Below are positions 34,987-43,910 of a DNA stretch of 64,000 nt, in pieces. The DNA lies in assembly GCA_963718695.1 (NCBI GenBank), contig OY970371.1, positions 4,278,001 to 4,342,000 on the forward strand. Reading direction: 5' to 3'. This DNA comes from Manganitrophus sp963718695. GTDB taxonomy: Bacteria > Nitrospirota > Nitrospiria > SBBL01 > Manganitrophaceae. Made by a program: the position numbers and the translations under genes. Each line of letters starts with the position of its first letter. Positions within the stretch are counted from its first letter, which is position 1. The notes beneath the pieces are model-generated. The model saw only the letters and a program-made list of their open reading frames with translations, was not told the DNA's origin and did not search any database.

Positions 34987-35182
34987 TTCGCCTCCGGTTG
35001 CCTGGGGTGCAGGTCCAGATTTTAGGACGGAAAAAACGACCAAAAGCTACCATAGGATCTTTTTGTTGTCAAGGAATCGCCTTGGTTTTGTCTAGTGAAA
35101 ATCATTCTTTTCGAGAATATTACTTTTATCCGATAGGGGAGTGAGGAATCAGGATTTTCCGAACAGTCGAACGGCGGATGCC

Positions 35183-35992
35183 TTACGTCAGGGTTGCAAC
35201 CGGGCTGATAAAGTCCTGCCAGCCGAGGTGAAGTTGGACCTCGTCGCCCGTTTCTTTCAAGACCGCTTCCGCAGCCTGGTAGGCGAGATTAGGAAGATTG
35301 TTCTTCTGGCTCAAGTGGGCCAGAAAGAGGGTTCTTAATTTCGGATGGCGAAGCGACCGGAGCAGAAGGCTGGCATCTTCATTCGAGAGATGGCCCTGAT
35401 CACTTGCGACCCTCTTCTTGAGATGAGGAGGATAGGGACCGTTGAGTAACATGTGCGCATCATAGTTCGATTCAAGAATGAGGAGATCGCACGCTTTCAG
35501 CGCATCCAAAGAAGGGGTCAAACAGCCGACGTTGGTGACCATCCCGACTTTATGCCAATCGGTCTGAATCGTATAACCGACCGGATCAGCGGCATCGTGT
35601 GAAATCGGAAAGGGATGAATTTGGAAAGGACCAATCCAAAAGGGAGATCCCGTCTCGAACAGGTGGATCGCCATCGGGAGCTTTCTTAAGCTTTTGGCGG
35701 CCCGGCGGGTTTCCTCATTAGAGTAGATGGGAATGTTGTATTTCAGTGCGAGAACATCGGCCCCATGGATATGGTCTCGATGTTCATGGGTGATGAGAAC
35801 CGCTTTGATCTGGCGGATATCGACTTGAATCGCGCGAAGACGGGAGATGATCTGTCCTCCGGGAAGACCGGCATCGATCAAGATCCCTTCGCCTTCTCTT
35901 TTCCCATTCCCGGGAGAACCGATGTAGGCGGTATTTCCCCCGCTTCCGCTCCCCAGCAAACAAACCCGCAGCTCGATGATTATTTCCCTCAC
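35183..35992 (-). CDS. MBL-fold hydrolase, WalJ/YycJ-like
   Basis: The 269-residue protein begins with RVCLLGSGSGGNTAYIG and has the metallo-beta-lactamase motif THEHRDHIHG, a second His/Asp set in ISHDAADPVGY, and GHLSNEDA and LAHLSQKNNLP. This pattern matches the WalJ/VicX (YycJ) group of MBL-fold proteins, tied to exonuclease activity and cell-wall regulation in Gram-positives; here the role is unknown. It starts at GTG 35992 by frame extent. Confidence 0.85.
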   Translation of the reverse strand: MREIIIELRVCLLGSGSGGNTAYIGSPGNGKREGEGILIDAGLPGGQIISRLRAIQVDIRQIKAVLITHEHRDHIHGADVLALKYNIPIYSNEETRRAAKSLRKLPMAIHLFETGSPFWIGPFQIHPFPISHDAADPVGYTIQTDWHKVGMVTNVGCLTPSLDALKACDLLILESNYDAHMLLNGPYPPHLKKRVASDQGHLSNEDASLLLRSLRHPKLRTLFLAHLSQKNNLPNLAYQAAEAVLKETGDEVQLHLGWQDFISPVATLT

Positions 35993-36074
35993 ACTGGAGG
36001 GAAAAGATAAAGAATCGAACCCGGCTTGTCAAGGCGGCTTTTGATTTGACTGGTCATCAGTGCAAAGCGAGCGA

Positions 36075-36153
36075 CTGGCTTTGCCAGCGGGAGCGCCAGG
36101 GGCGTGGGGGCATCGGAGGATTCCTGCGCAGCAGGAACCGCACGGGCCCCCAC
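36075..36153. repeat. Nested hairpins, REP-like or terminator
   Basis: CTGGC/GCCAG with a TTT loop lies at 36075-36087. GTGGGGGC at 36104-36111 pairs with GCCCCCAC at 36146-36153, with an inner CCTGC-GCA-GCAGG at 36123-36135. The density of inverted repeats between the nrdJ stop and the MBL gene suggests a dispersed palindromic repeat or a transcription terminator for nrdJ. Confidence 0.5.
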
Positions 36154-36164
36154 ATACAAACGGG

Positions 36165-37895
36165 TCAGCAGTAATCGCTTTGTGCGCAGGCGAGGACCTG
36201 TTCTTCTCGGCTCATGTCCCGATAGATCGTGACCCCCTTGCACCCTTCCCGGTGGGCGAGAAGAAACACCGTCTCGACATCCTGGGGCGTGGCCTCTCTC
36301 GGAAAATTGACCGTTTTAGAAACGGCATTATCGGTATGCTTCTGGAAGGCGGCCTGAATTCGGATGTGGAATTCGGGGGAGAGATCATGGGAGGTTACAA
36401 AGATCCGTTGAATCTCCGTCGGGACCTCGGTCATTCCCTTCACCGATCCGGTTGCAGCCACCCGGGCAATCAATGCCTCCGAGTAAAAACCTCCCCGGCG
36501 CGCCGCCTCCACAAAGCGAGCGTTTAGCTCCGGAAGACGCACCCCTCCGAGAACCCGACGATGATAAGAGAGGGCATACAACGGCTCGATTCCGCTGGAG
36601 CAGTCGGCGATGACGCTCAAGGTTCCCGTCGGCGCAATCGTTGTTGTGGTTGCGTTCCGGAGCCGGACCCCTTGACCGGCGTAGATACTCTGATCATAAG
36701 CGGGGAAGGCCCCTCGTTCCTTCGCCAGCGCTGCAGAGGCTTCTCGCGCTTCCTTCCGAAGGAAAGCCATGATTTTCTCCGCAAGCGCAAGGGCTTCGTC
36801 GCTGTCATAGGGAACGTTCAACATCGTCAACAGGTCGGCGAACCCCATCACCCCCAGTCCGATCTTTCGCGTCCGATAGGTCGCCTCGGCGATCTCGGGG
36901 AGGGGATATTGGTTTTGATCGATCACATTGTCGAGGAAGTGGACCCCCTTCCAGACGGTTTCCTTTAGCTTCGGGTAGTCGACCTCGTTTTTGTGGGAGA
37001 GCATTTTGACGAGGTTAATCGAGCCGAGATTACACGACTCATTGGAGAGGAGCGGCTGCTCGCCGCAGGGGTTCGTCGCTTCAAAAGGGCCGAGCGCCGG
37101 GGTCGGATTATCCCGGTTGATCCGGTCAATAAAAATAATTCCGGGGTCTCCGGTTTTCCAGGCGGCCTGAACGATTTGATTAAAAACCATCCGGGCCGGG
37201 AGACGGCGTACTTCCTTCCCTGTTCGTGGGCTGATGAGCGGGTAGGCCTCGTTTTTTTGGAGTGCCTCCATAAACAGATCGGTCACGGCGACAGAGAGAT
37301 TGAAGTTGGCCATTTCTCGGGGGTCCTCTTTGATGGTGATGAAATCGAGGATGTCGGGATGATCGACACGGAGGATCCCCATATTGGCCCCCCGCCGGGC
37401 CCCTCCTTGTTTGATCACCTCCGTCGCCATGTTGAAGACCTTCATGAAAGAGACCGGACCGGAGGCGATTCCCGACGTCGAGAGGACCGGATCGTTCTGA
37501 GGCCGAAGCCGCGTAAAGGAAAAACCGGTCCCCCCTCCGCTCTGATGAATCAAGGCGGTATCCTTGATCGCTTCAAAGATCGATTCGAGCGAGTCTTCGA
37601 TCGGGATGACAAAACAGGCGGAGAGCTGCTGTAGCTCTCTGCCGGCATTCATCAGGGTCGGGGAATTCGGGAGGAATTCCAAGGACGAGAGAAGTTTATA
37701 GAAGGCCTCGGCCGTCTCGGCGGCTTGTGAGGCCGATCGATACCGTCGGTCGGCCTCCGCAATGTTGTTCGCCACTCGGCGGAACATTTCCGCCGGGGTC
37801 TCGATCAACTGGCCTTCCGGATCTCTCTTGAGGTATCGCTTTTCCAGAACGGTAATTGCATTTTGGGAGAGGGACGCCTTGTCTTTTAAATGCAT
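36165..37895 (-). CDS. nrdJ: Adenosylcobalamin-dependent (class II) ribonucleotide reductase
   Basis: With the start at ATG 37895 the product is 576 residues. It has the radical loop cysteine in NPCGEQPLL, the paired active-site Cys in QLSACFVIP and near the C-terminus (DYC), the GGG-T-GFSF substrate segment and the NATTTTIAPTGTLS loop. There is no N-terminal ATP cone. Class II enzymes reduce ribonucleotides with a cobalamin radical and work with or without oxygen. The start is uncertain because the frame extends upstream and no strong ribosome-binding site is seen. I saw no cobalamin riboswitch in front of it. Confidence 0.9.
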   Translation of the reverse strand: MHLKDKASLSQNAITVLEKRYLKRDPEGQLIETPAEMFRRVANNIAEADRRYRSASQAAETAEAFYKLLSSLEFLPNSPTLMNAGRELQQLSACFVIPIEDSLESIFEAIKDTALIHQSGGGTGFSFTRLRPQNDPVLSTSGIASGPVSFMKVFNMATEVIKQGGARRGANMGILRVDHPDILDFITIKEDPREMANFNLSVAVTDLFMEALQKNEAYPLISPRTGKEVRRLPARMVFNQIVQAAWKTGDPGIIFIDRINRDNPTPALGPFEATNPCGEQPLLSNESCNLGSINLVKMLSHKNEVDYPKLKETVWKGVHFLDNVIDQNQYPLPEIAEATYRTRKIGLGVMGFADLLTMLNVPYDSDEALALAEKIMAFLRKEAREASAALAKERGAFPAYDQSIYAGQGVRLRNATTTTIAPTGTLSVIADCSSGIEPLYALSYHRRVLGGVRLPELNARFVEAARRGGFYSEALIARVAATGSVKGMTEVPTEIQRIFVTSHDLSPEFHIRIQAAFQKHTDNAVSKTVNFPREATPQDVETVFLLAHREGCKGVTIYRDMSREEQVLACAQSDYC

Positions 37896-38003
37896 TTTCT
37901 TATCCGATTGATTCACTGTTACGATCATATCGGGGAGGCTTGGGGGAGTCAAGCCTGCGAAGTTCCATTTTTAAGCTCGATCTGATCTATTCCCAACACA
38001 TGT

Positions 38004-38032
38004 TTGACAGCGCCGCGGCGGGTCGATATGAT
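38004..38032 (+). promoter_or_regulatory. Sigma70-type promoter of the cytochrome c gene
   Basis: TTGACA at 38004-38009 and TATGAT at 38027-38032 are 17 bp apart, 32 bases before the ATG at 38065. This is one of the clearest promoters in the window. Confidence 0.75.
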
Positions 38033-38064
38033 AGCGCCGACCCGTTATTTATCTGGAGAAGAGA

Positions 38065-38442
38065 ATGAAGAGAATCTTCTTTGTATCGCTGCTGGCCGTT
38101 TCCCTCTGCATCGGCTGCAGCGAGTCGAAATCATCCCCATCGGGTCCGGTGCCGAAAGCGCCGACCGAGTTCGCCAAGGGAGAGACCCTATTCAATACCC
38201 ACTGCGCACGATGTCATGGAGAAGGAGCGAAGGGAACGAACCAGGGGCCGACCTTTCTTTCAAAAATCTATGAGCCGAGCCACCACGGCGATGCGGCTTT
38301 TCAAATGGCGCCTCAGCGGGGGGTCCGCGCCCATCATTGGAATTTCGGCGATATGCCGAAAATCGAGGCGGTTCAGCCGGAGGAGGTCAACGAGATCATC
38401 CGATATGTCCGGTGGCTTCAGAGACAAGCGGGGATCTCCTAA
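38065..38442 (+). CDS. Lipoprotein mono-heme cytochrome c
   Basis: The 125-residue protein has a signal peptide with a lipobox-like end (SLCIGCS, Cys18), one heme motif CARCH (about residues 48-52) and a probable Met ligand in GDMPKI near residue 97. The size and layout fit a class I cytochrome c anchored to the outer face of the inner membrane. It would need the ccm genes found 2.3 kb downstream for heme attachment. It has its own strong promoter. Confidence 0.9.
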   Translation: MKRIFFVSLLAVSLCIGCSESKSSPSGPVPKAPTEFAKGETLFNTHCARCHGEGAKGTNQGPTFLSKIYEPSHHGDAAFQMAPQRGVRAHHWNFGDMPKIEAVQPEEVNEIIRYVRWLQRQAGIS

Positions 38443-38466
38443 CCGTTCGAGCATGTCTGCCGGGAT

Positions 38467-39435
38467 TTGATTGCCGCCGATCCGGTGGAAGGTAGCCATC
38501 TTATAACGTCTAAACAAAAGGAACGACTGGCCCCGCTTCTGAAGTCGTTGTATCAGAATTTTCCCCATGCCGAGCGGATCAAAGACGATCCGGTCGAGCT
38601 CCCGCATCGCTACACCGATCCGAGAGAAATAGAGCTGGTCGGCTGGCTTGCCGCGGCGCTCGCCTATGGCCGGGTCGATCTCTTCAAAGCGGTGATTGAA
38701 AAGATCTTGGCCTTGATGGAGGGAGGGCCCTATTCCTATTTGGCCCGGTTCGATCCGGCGCGCGAGCGTCCCCGTTTCAAGGGAATTTATTACCGGCTCA
38801 ACACGGCCGATGACCTCTTCTGCTTCGTCTACATGATGAGCCAGGTTGTTCAACGGTTCGGGTCGGTCGGAGCGCTCTTCCGATCGCTCTACCGGGAAGA
38901 AGAAGCGGATCTCGGCCCGACCCTTTCCCGCTTTATCGGGGTTGTCTCATCCATCGATTCCCGCCCGGTCTACGGCAAAAAAAGAATCCCCGACGGCCTC
39001 CGCCAACTGCTCTCTTCTCCCGAGCAGGGGAGCGCCTGCAAACGGATGAACCTTTACCTCCGTTGGATGGTCCGGCCGAGCGACGGGATCGATTTCGGTC
39101 TCTGGACAGAGATTCCGCCGGGGAAGTTAATCATCCCGCTCGACACACACATCGTCCGCATCTCCCGCTACCTCGGCCTGACCCGGCGAAAGAGCCCCGA
39201 CTGGAAGATGGCGAAGGAGATCACGGAGAGCCTCAAGGGGTTCGATCCGGTCGATCCGCTGAAATATGATTTTGGTCTTTGTCATCTCGGCATTTCAGGG
39301 GCCTGTCCGATCGATCGGGACTGGGAAAAATGCCGCGCCTGTTCCCTGCTGGACGGTTGTCAGCGAGGGCGACGAGCGGCTCGAAGCCGGGCCGGTCTCC
39401 CCCAACCCGCCCTCTTATCGGTTGAGGGGGGGTGA
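38467..39435 (+). CDS. TIGR02757 (DUF2400) family protein
   Basis: The 322-residue protein matches the TIGR02757 pattern: HRYTDPREIELVGWLAAALAYGRV, a RMNLYLRWMVRPSDGIDFGLW block, PLDTHIVRISRYLGL, and C-terminal cysteines (LCHLGISGACP, CRACSLLDGC) that suggest an Fe-S cluster of the helix-hairpin-helix DNA-repair kind. Function is unknown. Start is a TTG at 38467, 24 bases after the cytochrome stop, so the two may be cotranscribed. Its last 21 bases overlap the convergent hypothetical gene. Confidence 0.85.
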   Translation: MIAADPVEGSHLITSKQKERLAPLLKSLYQNFPHAERIKDDPVELPHRYTDPREIELVGWLAAALAYGRVDLFKAVIEKILALMEGGPYSYLARFDPARERPRFKGIYYRLNTADDLFCFVYMMSQVVQRFGSVGALFRSLYREEEADLGPTLSRFIGVVSSIDSRPVYGKKRIPDGLRQLLSSPEQGSACKRMNLYLRWMVRPSDGIDFGLWTEIPPGKLIIPLDTHIVRISRYLGLTRRKSPDWKMAKEITESLKGFDPVDPLKYDFGLCHLGISGACPIDRDWEKCRACSLLDGCQRGRRAARSRAGLPQPALLSVEGG

Positions 39436-40131
39436 GGGTTCGGGGGGGGCGTCTCCATCGATAACGATCTCATAGTTGGGGCGGGAGGGGGGAAGGTCGA
39501 ATTCGATGACGGCATGATCCCGCCCGCCGATAATTCCGCTCTTCTCGCTTTCTTTTTGAAGCGTGTCGGAAAACTCGATCTCGACCCGCATCCGGCCTGT
39601 CTTCGGCACCCGTCCTTTATAACAATACCGGTGTTTTCGATCTTCTTGGGTCGCCTCGCTCCGTTCGTAGAGAAGCCCCTCCCAGGGGACCTCTTTAAAA
39701 GAATCGGCGTTTCCGGCCGGTCCGAGTGCGACTACGAATGGGATCGGCTTCGGACAGCTTTTGCCCGGGGCGTGGAGAGCGCGACAGGTGGGAAGATCGC
39801 AGGGAAGGAATTCAAAAAAGGGTTTCCATCCCCTGTTCCCCTCCCGGTGATATAGATAGATCTGGACCCTTTCACCCCCTTGGCGAAATCCCTGGAGATA
39901 GATCGGTTTTTTCCGCCGGTTGATGATCCGAATCGAGACCGGTGTCGGATCTTCCGAGAAGGTTTCCGGAGGGGAGGGTTGGGGGACGATCGTCCCGACC
40001 GGCATGATCTCTTTCCGTTCAACGGGGAGCGCCGCAGTTTCTTCTTCCGGAACGGCGTTCTGCACGGGAGAGGCGATCCACATTGAGAAAAGAATGAAAG
40101 CCAGGAGAAACACGTGCGTGAGGGTCCGCAT
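39415..40131 (-). CDS. Secreted hypothetical protein
   Basis: The 238-residue protein has an N-terminal hydrophobic signal of about 25 residues, a Pro/Glu-rich linker, then a beta-rich domain with three to four cysteines (LPCDLPTCRALHAPGKSC). I do not recognise the family. Motifs such as SIRIINRRKKPIYLQGF suggest an immunoglobulin-like fold. It is convergent with and overlaps TIGR02757. Confidence 0.6.
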   Translation of the reverse strand: MRTLTHVFLLAFILFSMWIASPVQNAVPEEETAALPVERKEIMPVGTIVPQPSPPETFSEDPTPVSIRIINRRKKPIYLQGFRQGGERVQIYLYHREGNRGWKPFFEFLPCDLPTCRALHAPGKSCPKPIPFVVALGPAGNADSFKEVPWEGLLYERSEATQEDRKHRYCYKGRVPKTGRMRVEIEFSDTLQKESEKSGIIGGRDHAVIEFDLPPSRPNYEIVIDGDAPPEPSPPLNR

Positions 40132-40224
40132 TTCCTTATTTTCCGAAGAGGGGCTTCGATTTCCTTGGAAACGATCGACTCAGTATGATATCAATATCGG
40201 TCAGAACGATCTCTGGAGGAAACC

Positions 40225-40449
40225 GTGCCGATTTACGAATATGCCTGTCTAGGATGTAAACAACCATTTTCCCTGTTACAGCCGCTTTCAGCGAAAGCGG
40301 AAGAGACCCCTTGCCCCCATTGCGGCGAGCGGAAAAGCCGGCGGCTCTTTTCGACCTTCGCCTCCAAAGCCAACGGTGAGGCCGCTTCTCCCGTATCTGG
40401 TCCCGCTCCCGGCGGGCATCGCCATACCGGAGGCTGTGGGTGTGGATAA
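40225..40449 (+). CDS. FmdB-family zinc-ribbon protein
   Basis: The 74-residue protein begins MPIYEYACLGCKQPFS and has CPHCGERKSRRLF, the FmdB/YfgJ zinc-ribbon signature, then a Gly/His/Cys-rich tail (HRHTGGCGCG). FmdB was named from a formamidase operon as a putative regulator; the role in most bacteria is unknown. GTG start. Confidence 0.85.
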   Translation: MPIYEYACLGCKQPFSLLQPLSAKAEETPCPHCGERKSRRLFSTFASKANGEAASPVSGPAPGGHRHTGGCGCG

Positions 40450-40649
40450 CCTTCCACCAACGGGTAAGGTCCTCCTGTTCTCATCTCTGTTTCAAATGCC
40501 TCGAAGCGTACTCCCTTCAGACGTAGGCCGTCAATAAATTTGTATTTCATTTTAGAATAAACGAATGGGAATCTTTCTCAAAAGAGGAGCACGAAACTCT
40601 CCTCTTGACATAAAGCGATTTTCTTATTTTTCTTCAATGTTTGCCGTGC

Positions 40650-40678
40650 TTGACCCCTCTTCTGAACCGTGCTAAGAT
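40650..40678 (+). promoter_or_regulatory. Promoter of the ccm cluster
   Basis: TTGACC at 40650-40655 and TAAGAT at 40673-40678 are 17 bp apart, 77 bases before the ccmA start. An inverted repeat AAGAGGAG/CTCCTCTT lies at about 40580-40605, which could end upstream transcription. Confidence 0.5.
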
Positions 40679-40754
40679 TCAGCACTTTGAAGCGGGCCGG
40701 GTCGATTCTCCCGTCCGTTTCAATCTCACGAGAGGGAGACGGACTTACGGTAGA

Positions 40755-41432
40755 ATGGCAGCCATCCAAGGAATAGAGCTGAGTAAGTCCTTCCAATATT
40801 TCCAAGTTCTGAATCAAGTTTCATTTCAGGTTAAGGAAGGGGAATGCTACGCTCTATTTGGACCGAACGGTGCCGGCAAAACAACCCTCCTGAGAATTCT
40901 AGCCACACTGCATCGTCCGACGAGCGGGCGATTTGAAATCTGCGGATACGACGGGCTCCGGGAGAAAATGAAGGTCCGGGAGGCCCTTTTTTTAATCAGC
41001 CATGGATCCTACCTCTACGATGATCTCAGCGTCTTAGAGAATATCCGCTTTGCACTCGGCCTTCGTGGAACAGAGCCGACCGGTCTTGAGATCAAACGGG
41101 CCCTCGATCGCGTCGGGATCGGCGCATTCGCCTCCCTTAAAAGCCGGCATCTTTCCGCAGGAATGAAGAAACGCCTCTCCATTGCCAAGGCGATGCTCGC
41201 CCGGCCCAGCGTCCTTCTGTTAGATGAAGCCTACGCCTCGCTCGATGAGCGGGGGGTCGATATGATGAACGCCTACATTCGAGAGGTCACCCGGGAGGGG
41301 ACGACCGTCCTCATCACCGCGCATGATCGGGCCAAAACAGCGGAAGTGGCCCATCGCGCCGGTGTTCTCAACCGGGGGGAGCTTCGCGAAATGGCTGTAA
41401 GCGAGTTGTTGACGGCCCATGCACTTTTTTAA
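40755..41432 (+). CDS. ccmA: Heme exporter ATP-binding protein CcmA
   Basis: The 225-residue ABC ATPase has Walker A GPNGAGKTTLLR, signature LSAGMKKR and Walker B VLLLDEA. With CcmB it makes the CcmAB ABC unit, which releases holo-CcmE from CcmCD in system I cytochrome c maturation. The start is ATG 40755; the reading back to 40641 includes the promoter and is rejected. It is the first gene of the ccm cluster and overlaps ccmB by 14 bases. Confidence 0.9.
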   Translation: MAAIQGIELSKSFQYFQVLNQVSFQVKEGECYALFGPNGAGKTTLLRILATLHRPTSGRFEICGYDGLREKMKVREALFLISHGSYLYDDLSVLENIRFALGLRGTEPTGLEIKRALDRVGIGAFASLKSRHLSAGMKKRLSIAKAMLARPSVLLLDEAYASLDERGVDMMNAYIREVTREGTTVLITAHDRAKTAEVAHRAGVLNRGELREMAVSELLTAHALF

Positions 41433-42096
41433 CGTGATACGATGGATCGCCTGGAAAGATCTCTTAAGCGAGTTGCGCAATCGCGAGAACATCTCTTCAA
41501 TGTTCTTCTTTGCCTTGATCGTCATCCTGATCTTCAGTTTCAGCTTTTCGCTCGACCCGAAGATGACCAATGAACTGATGCCGGGGATCATCTGGATCGC
41601 CTTCGGATTCACCGGGATCATCGGCCTCGGGAAGTCCTTCCTGGCGGAGGTCCATAATGATTGTATGGAATACTTCCAAATCGTTCCGGCGCCGAAGGGG
41701 GCGATTTATCTAGGTAAGTTTGCCGGAAACGTCCTCTTTATGCTGATTGTCGAAATTATCCTCTTTCCGATGTTTATTCTTTTCTTCAATCTGGACGTAC
41801 TTGAAAAAATTCCGGTGATTCTGCTAATATTTACCGCGGCAACGATCGGTCTCTCTGCTTTAGGTACCCTCTTCTCCGCCTTGACCGTTCAGATCCGTGC
41901 ACGGGAGGTGATGTTCCCGATCCTTCTTTTGCCGATGGCCGTCCCGATCTTTATCGGTGCGGTCGAAGCGACCCGTGGCGTGTTCAATGGTGATCCTCTC
42001 CCGATGTATGCCGATTGGATCAAGTTATTGGTCGTCTTCGACGCTATTTTTATGGTCGTCTCTTTTTGGGTTTTTGAATTCATCTTGGATTATTAA
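41419..42096 (+). CDS. ccmB: Heme exporter membrane protein CcmB
   Basis: The 225-residue protein has six predicted membrane helices and begins HFFNVIRWIAWKDLLSELRNRENISSM, typical of CcmB with the conserved RNRE/RxxE region. It is the membrane partner of CcmA. The order A-B-C with short overlaps is the usual one. Confidence 0.9.
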   Translation: MHFFNVIRWIAWKDLLSELRNRENISSMFFFALIVILIFSFSFSLDPKMTNELMPGIIWIAFGFTGIIGLGKSFLAEVHNDCMEYFQIVPAPKGAIYLGKFAGNVLFMLIVEIILFPMFILFFNLDVLEKIPVILLIFTAATIGLSALGTLFSALTVQIRAREVMFPILLLPMAVPIFIGAVEATRGVFNGDPLPMYADWIKLLVVFDAIFMVVSFWVFEFILDY

Positions 42097-42098
42097 GG

Positions 42099-42812
42099 AT
42101 GGTAATCAGTCGTCTTATCGCCAGGCTTCAACGGTATGAAGGGTGGTTCGGTGTTGCCGCCGGGCTTCTCATCATGGTCGGCCTTTATATGGGGCTGGTG
42201 ACCTCCTCCCCCGATTATTATCAGGGCGAGGTGGTTCGTATCATGTATATCCATGTTCCGGCCGCCCAGAGCGCCATGTTCGCTTATACCGTCCTCTTCG
42301 GCGGCAGCATCTGGTATCTCTGGAAGCGCGATCCGATTGTCGATAACATGTCTCATGCAGCCGCCGGCATCGGCGTCTTCTTTACCCTGATCGCCCTCAT
42401 TACCGGCTCGATCTGGGCGAAGCCGACCTGGAATACCTGGTGGACCTGGGACCCGCGGCTGATCTCCTTCGCGATCATGCTCCTGATCCTCGTCGGGTAC
42501 CTGATGCTTCGAACGTTTCTGGAGGATAAAGAAAAAGAGGCGACCTATGCCGCCATTCTCGCCATTATCGGTTTCGTCGACCTTCCGATCATCCATTTTT
42601 CCGTCGAATGGTGGCGGACATTACACCAACCCCTCTCGATTTCGACGAGGGGGGTGAGCATTGCCTCCGATATGCTGATCCCGCTGCTTCTGATGTCGAT
42701 CGGGTTTTATCTTCTCTTTACCTACATGCTGATGGTCCGGACGCAGATGCTCTATCTTCAGCATCTGCTGGAAGCAAAACGAGGGCGCATGCTCAGTAAG
42801 GTTCATATATGA
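42099..42812 (+). CDS. ccmC: Heme lyase/transfer protein CcmC
   Basis: The 237-residue protein has six membrane helices and the tryptophan-rich WWD motif (TWNTWWTWDPRL) with His in the adjacent loops (MYIHVPAAQ and HFSVEWWRTLHQP). CcmC loads heme onto CcmE. The stop overlaps the next start (ATGA), indicating translational coupling. Confidence 0.95.
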   Translation: MVISRLIARLQRYEGWFGVAAGLLIMVGLYMGLVTSSPDYYQGEVVRIMYIHVPAAQSAMFAYTVLFGGSIWYLWKRDPIVDNMSHAAAGIGVFFTLIALITGSIWAKPTWNTWWTWDPRLISFAIMLLILVGYLMLRTFLEDKEKEATYAAILAIIGFVDLPIIHFSVEWWRTLHQPLSISTRGVSIASDMLIPLLLMSIGFYLLFTYMLMVRTQMLYLQHLLEAKRGRMLSKVHI

Positions 42813-43408
42813 AAACCGATGGCCTAGAACAAGGCGCGGCGGCCAGTCGTCTAGGAGAAAGATCGGCGACCAGCAGCCCAGGGGGAAGGAGCGGCCACCC
42901 GATAATGAAATGGTTTTACATCCGATGGGGAGGTGTCCTGATGATTGCGGCGATCATCGGTGTCCTCGGAATTCAGCGATATAACCGGGACGTCACCGCC
43001 ATCTCCCCGCATCACCTTCTCCAGGATCAGCCGACCCAAGCCGTCCGCATCTTGGGCATGGTCGAGGCAGGGAGCATCCTCAAAGAGGGGGAAGGGGGCC
43101 CGGTGGCCTTCCAACTCTCCGCGGAGGGGGTCAAGCTGTCGGTCCGATATCTTGGAGAAGAGACTGAAAACCTAAGGGACTTGAAAACAGTCGTCGTCGG
43201 AGGAAAGTGGAATCCGACCACGCGGATCTTCGAAGCAGAAAAGATCTCCGTCGTCCCGAATTACGGTTTCATTACGGCGGCCTATTTGGCGTCGTTGATC
43301 CCGATGGGCCTTTTCCTTTTTAATATGGAACGAAAGGTCGCATTGTTATATATTCTTATTAAAGAGGAAAAAGTCTATCAACCGGAGGAGCAGCTTGAAG
43401 TCAGGTAG
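42809..43408 (+). CDS. CcmE-like OB-fold protein fused to a CcmD-like helix
   Basis: The 199-residue protein has a membrane anchor (about residues 38-52), then an OB-fold region like CcmE (AVRILGMVEAGSILKEGEGGPVAFQL, VGGKWNPTTRIFEAEKI), and a second hydrophobic segment NYGFITAAYLASLIPMGLFLF followed by a basic tail, which resembles CcmD. The heme-binding HxxxY motif of CcmE is missing. Its place between ccmC and the normal ccmE is where ccmD usually lies, so it may replace CcmD. A later in-frame ATG at 42905 is possible. Confidence 0.7.
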   Translation: MKTDGLEQGAAASRLGERSATSSPGGRSGHPIMKWFYIRWGGVLMIAAIIGVLGIQRYNRDVTAISPHHLLQDQPTQAVRILGMVEAGSILKEGEGGPVAFQLSAEGVKLSVRYLGEETENLRDLKTVVVGGKWNPTTRIFEAEKISVVPNYGFITAAYLASLIPMGLFLFNMERKVALLYILIKEEKVYQPEEQLEVR

Positions 43409-43850
43409 GAAGACAGCCATTATCATCAGTACGCTGATCGTTCTGGCCGGGGTCGGCTACTTGTTTTTTGGAAATTTCGGAAAGAACCTGATCTATTTTG
43501 TCACCCCGTCGGAAGTGGTCGCTTTTTCACAAGAACATTACGGGAAGAAAGTTCGGGTCGCCGGCATGGTGGTGAAGGACAGCCTCAAGGTGGTTCCGAA
43601 TACCTTGCGGCTCACCTTCGACTTAAGCGACGGGGCCCAGACGATCCCGGTGGCCTTTGAAGGGGTGCCGCCTGACCTTTTTAAAGAGGGACAGGGAGCG
43701 GTCGTAGAAGGTTTTTGGGACGCCGATCGGACATTCCACTCCCATATGATTATGGCGAAGCACTCTGAAGATTATATGCCGGTTGAAATGAAGCAGGCGG
43801 GGGTGGAGCTCCCGAAGAAGGATTTCTTTAAAACCCTCAAGGTCGAGTAG
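43395..43850 (+). CDS. ccmE: Heme chaperone CcmE
   Basis: The 151-residue protein has an N-terminal anchor, an OB fold (YGKKVRVAGMVVKDSL) and the heme-binding motif HSEDY in MAKHSEDYMPVEM; the His would bind heme covalently. This is the functional CcmE, in contrast to the preceding CcmE-like fusion. Start overlaps the preceding gene by 14 bases. Confidence 0.92.
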   Translation: MKSGRKTAIIISTLIVLAGVGYLFFGNFGKNLIYFVTPSEVVAFSQEHYGKKVRVAGMVVKDSLKVVPNTLRLTFDLSDGAQTIPVAFEGVPPDLFKEGQGAVVEGFWDADRTFHSHMIMAKHSEDYMPVEMKQAGVELPKKDFFKTLKVE

Positions 43851-43910
43851 GGCGGCGGATGCGTCGCCCCGACAGGGGCCGGGGGCCAGCAAAAACGGAG
43901 GTCCAAATCA

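Noticed and set aside
37896..38003. Possible cobalamin riboswitch before nrdJ
   Set aside because: No B12-box-like or stem arrangement was visible in the short upstream region.
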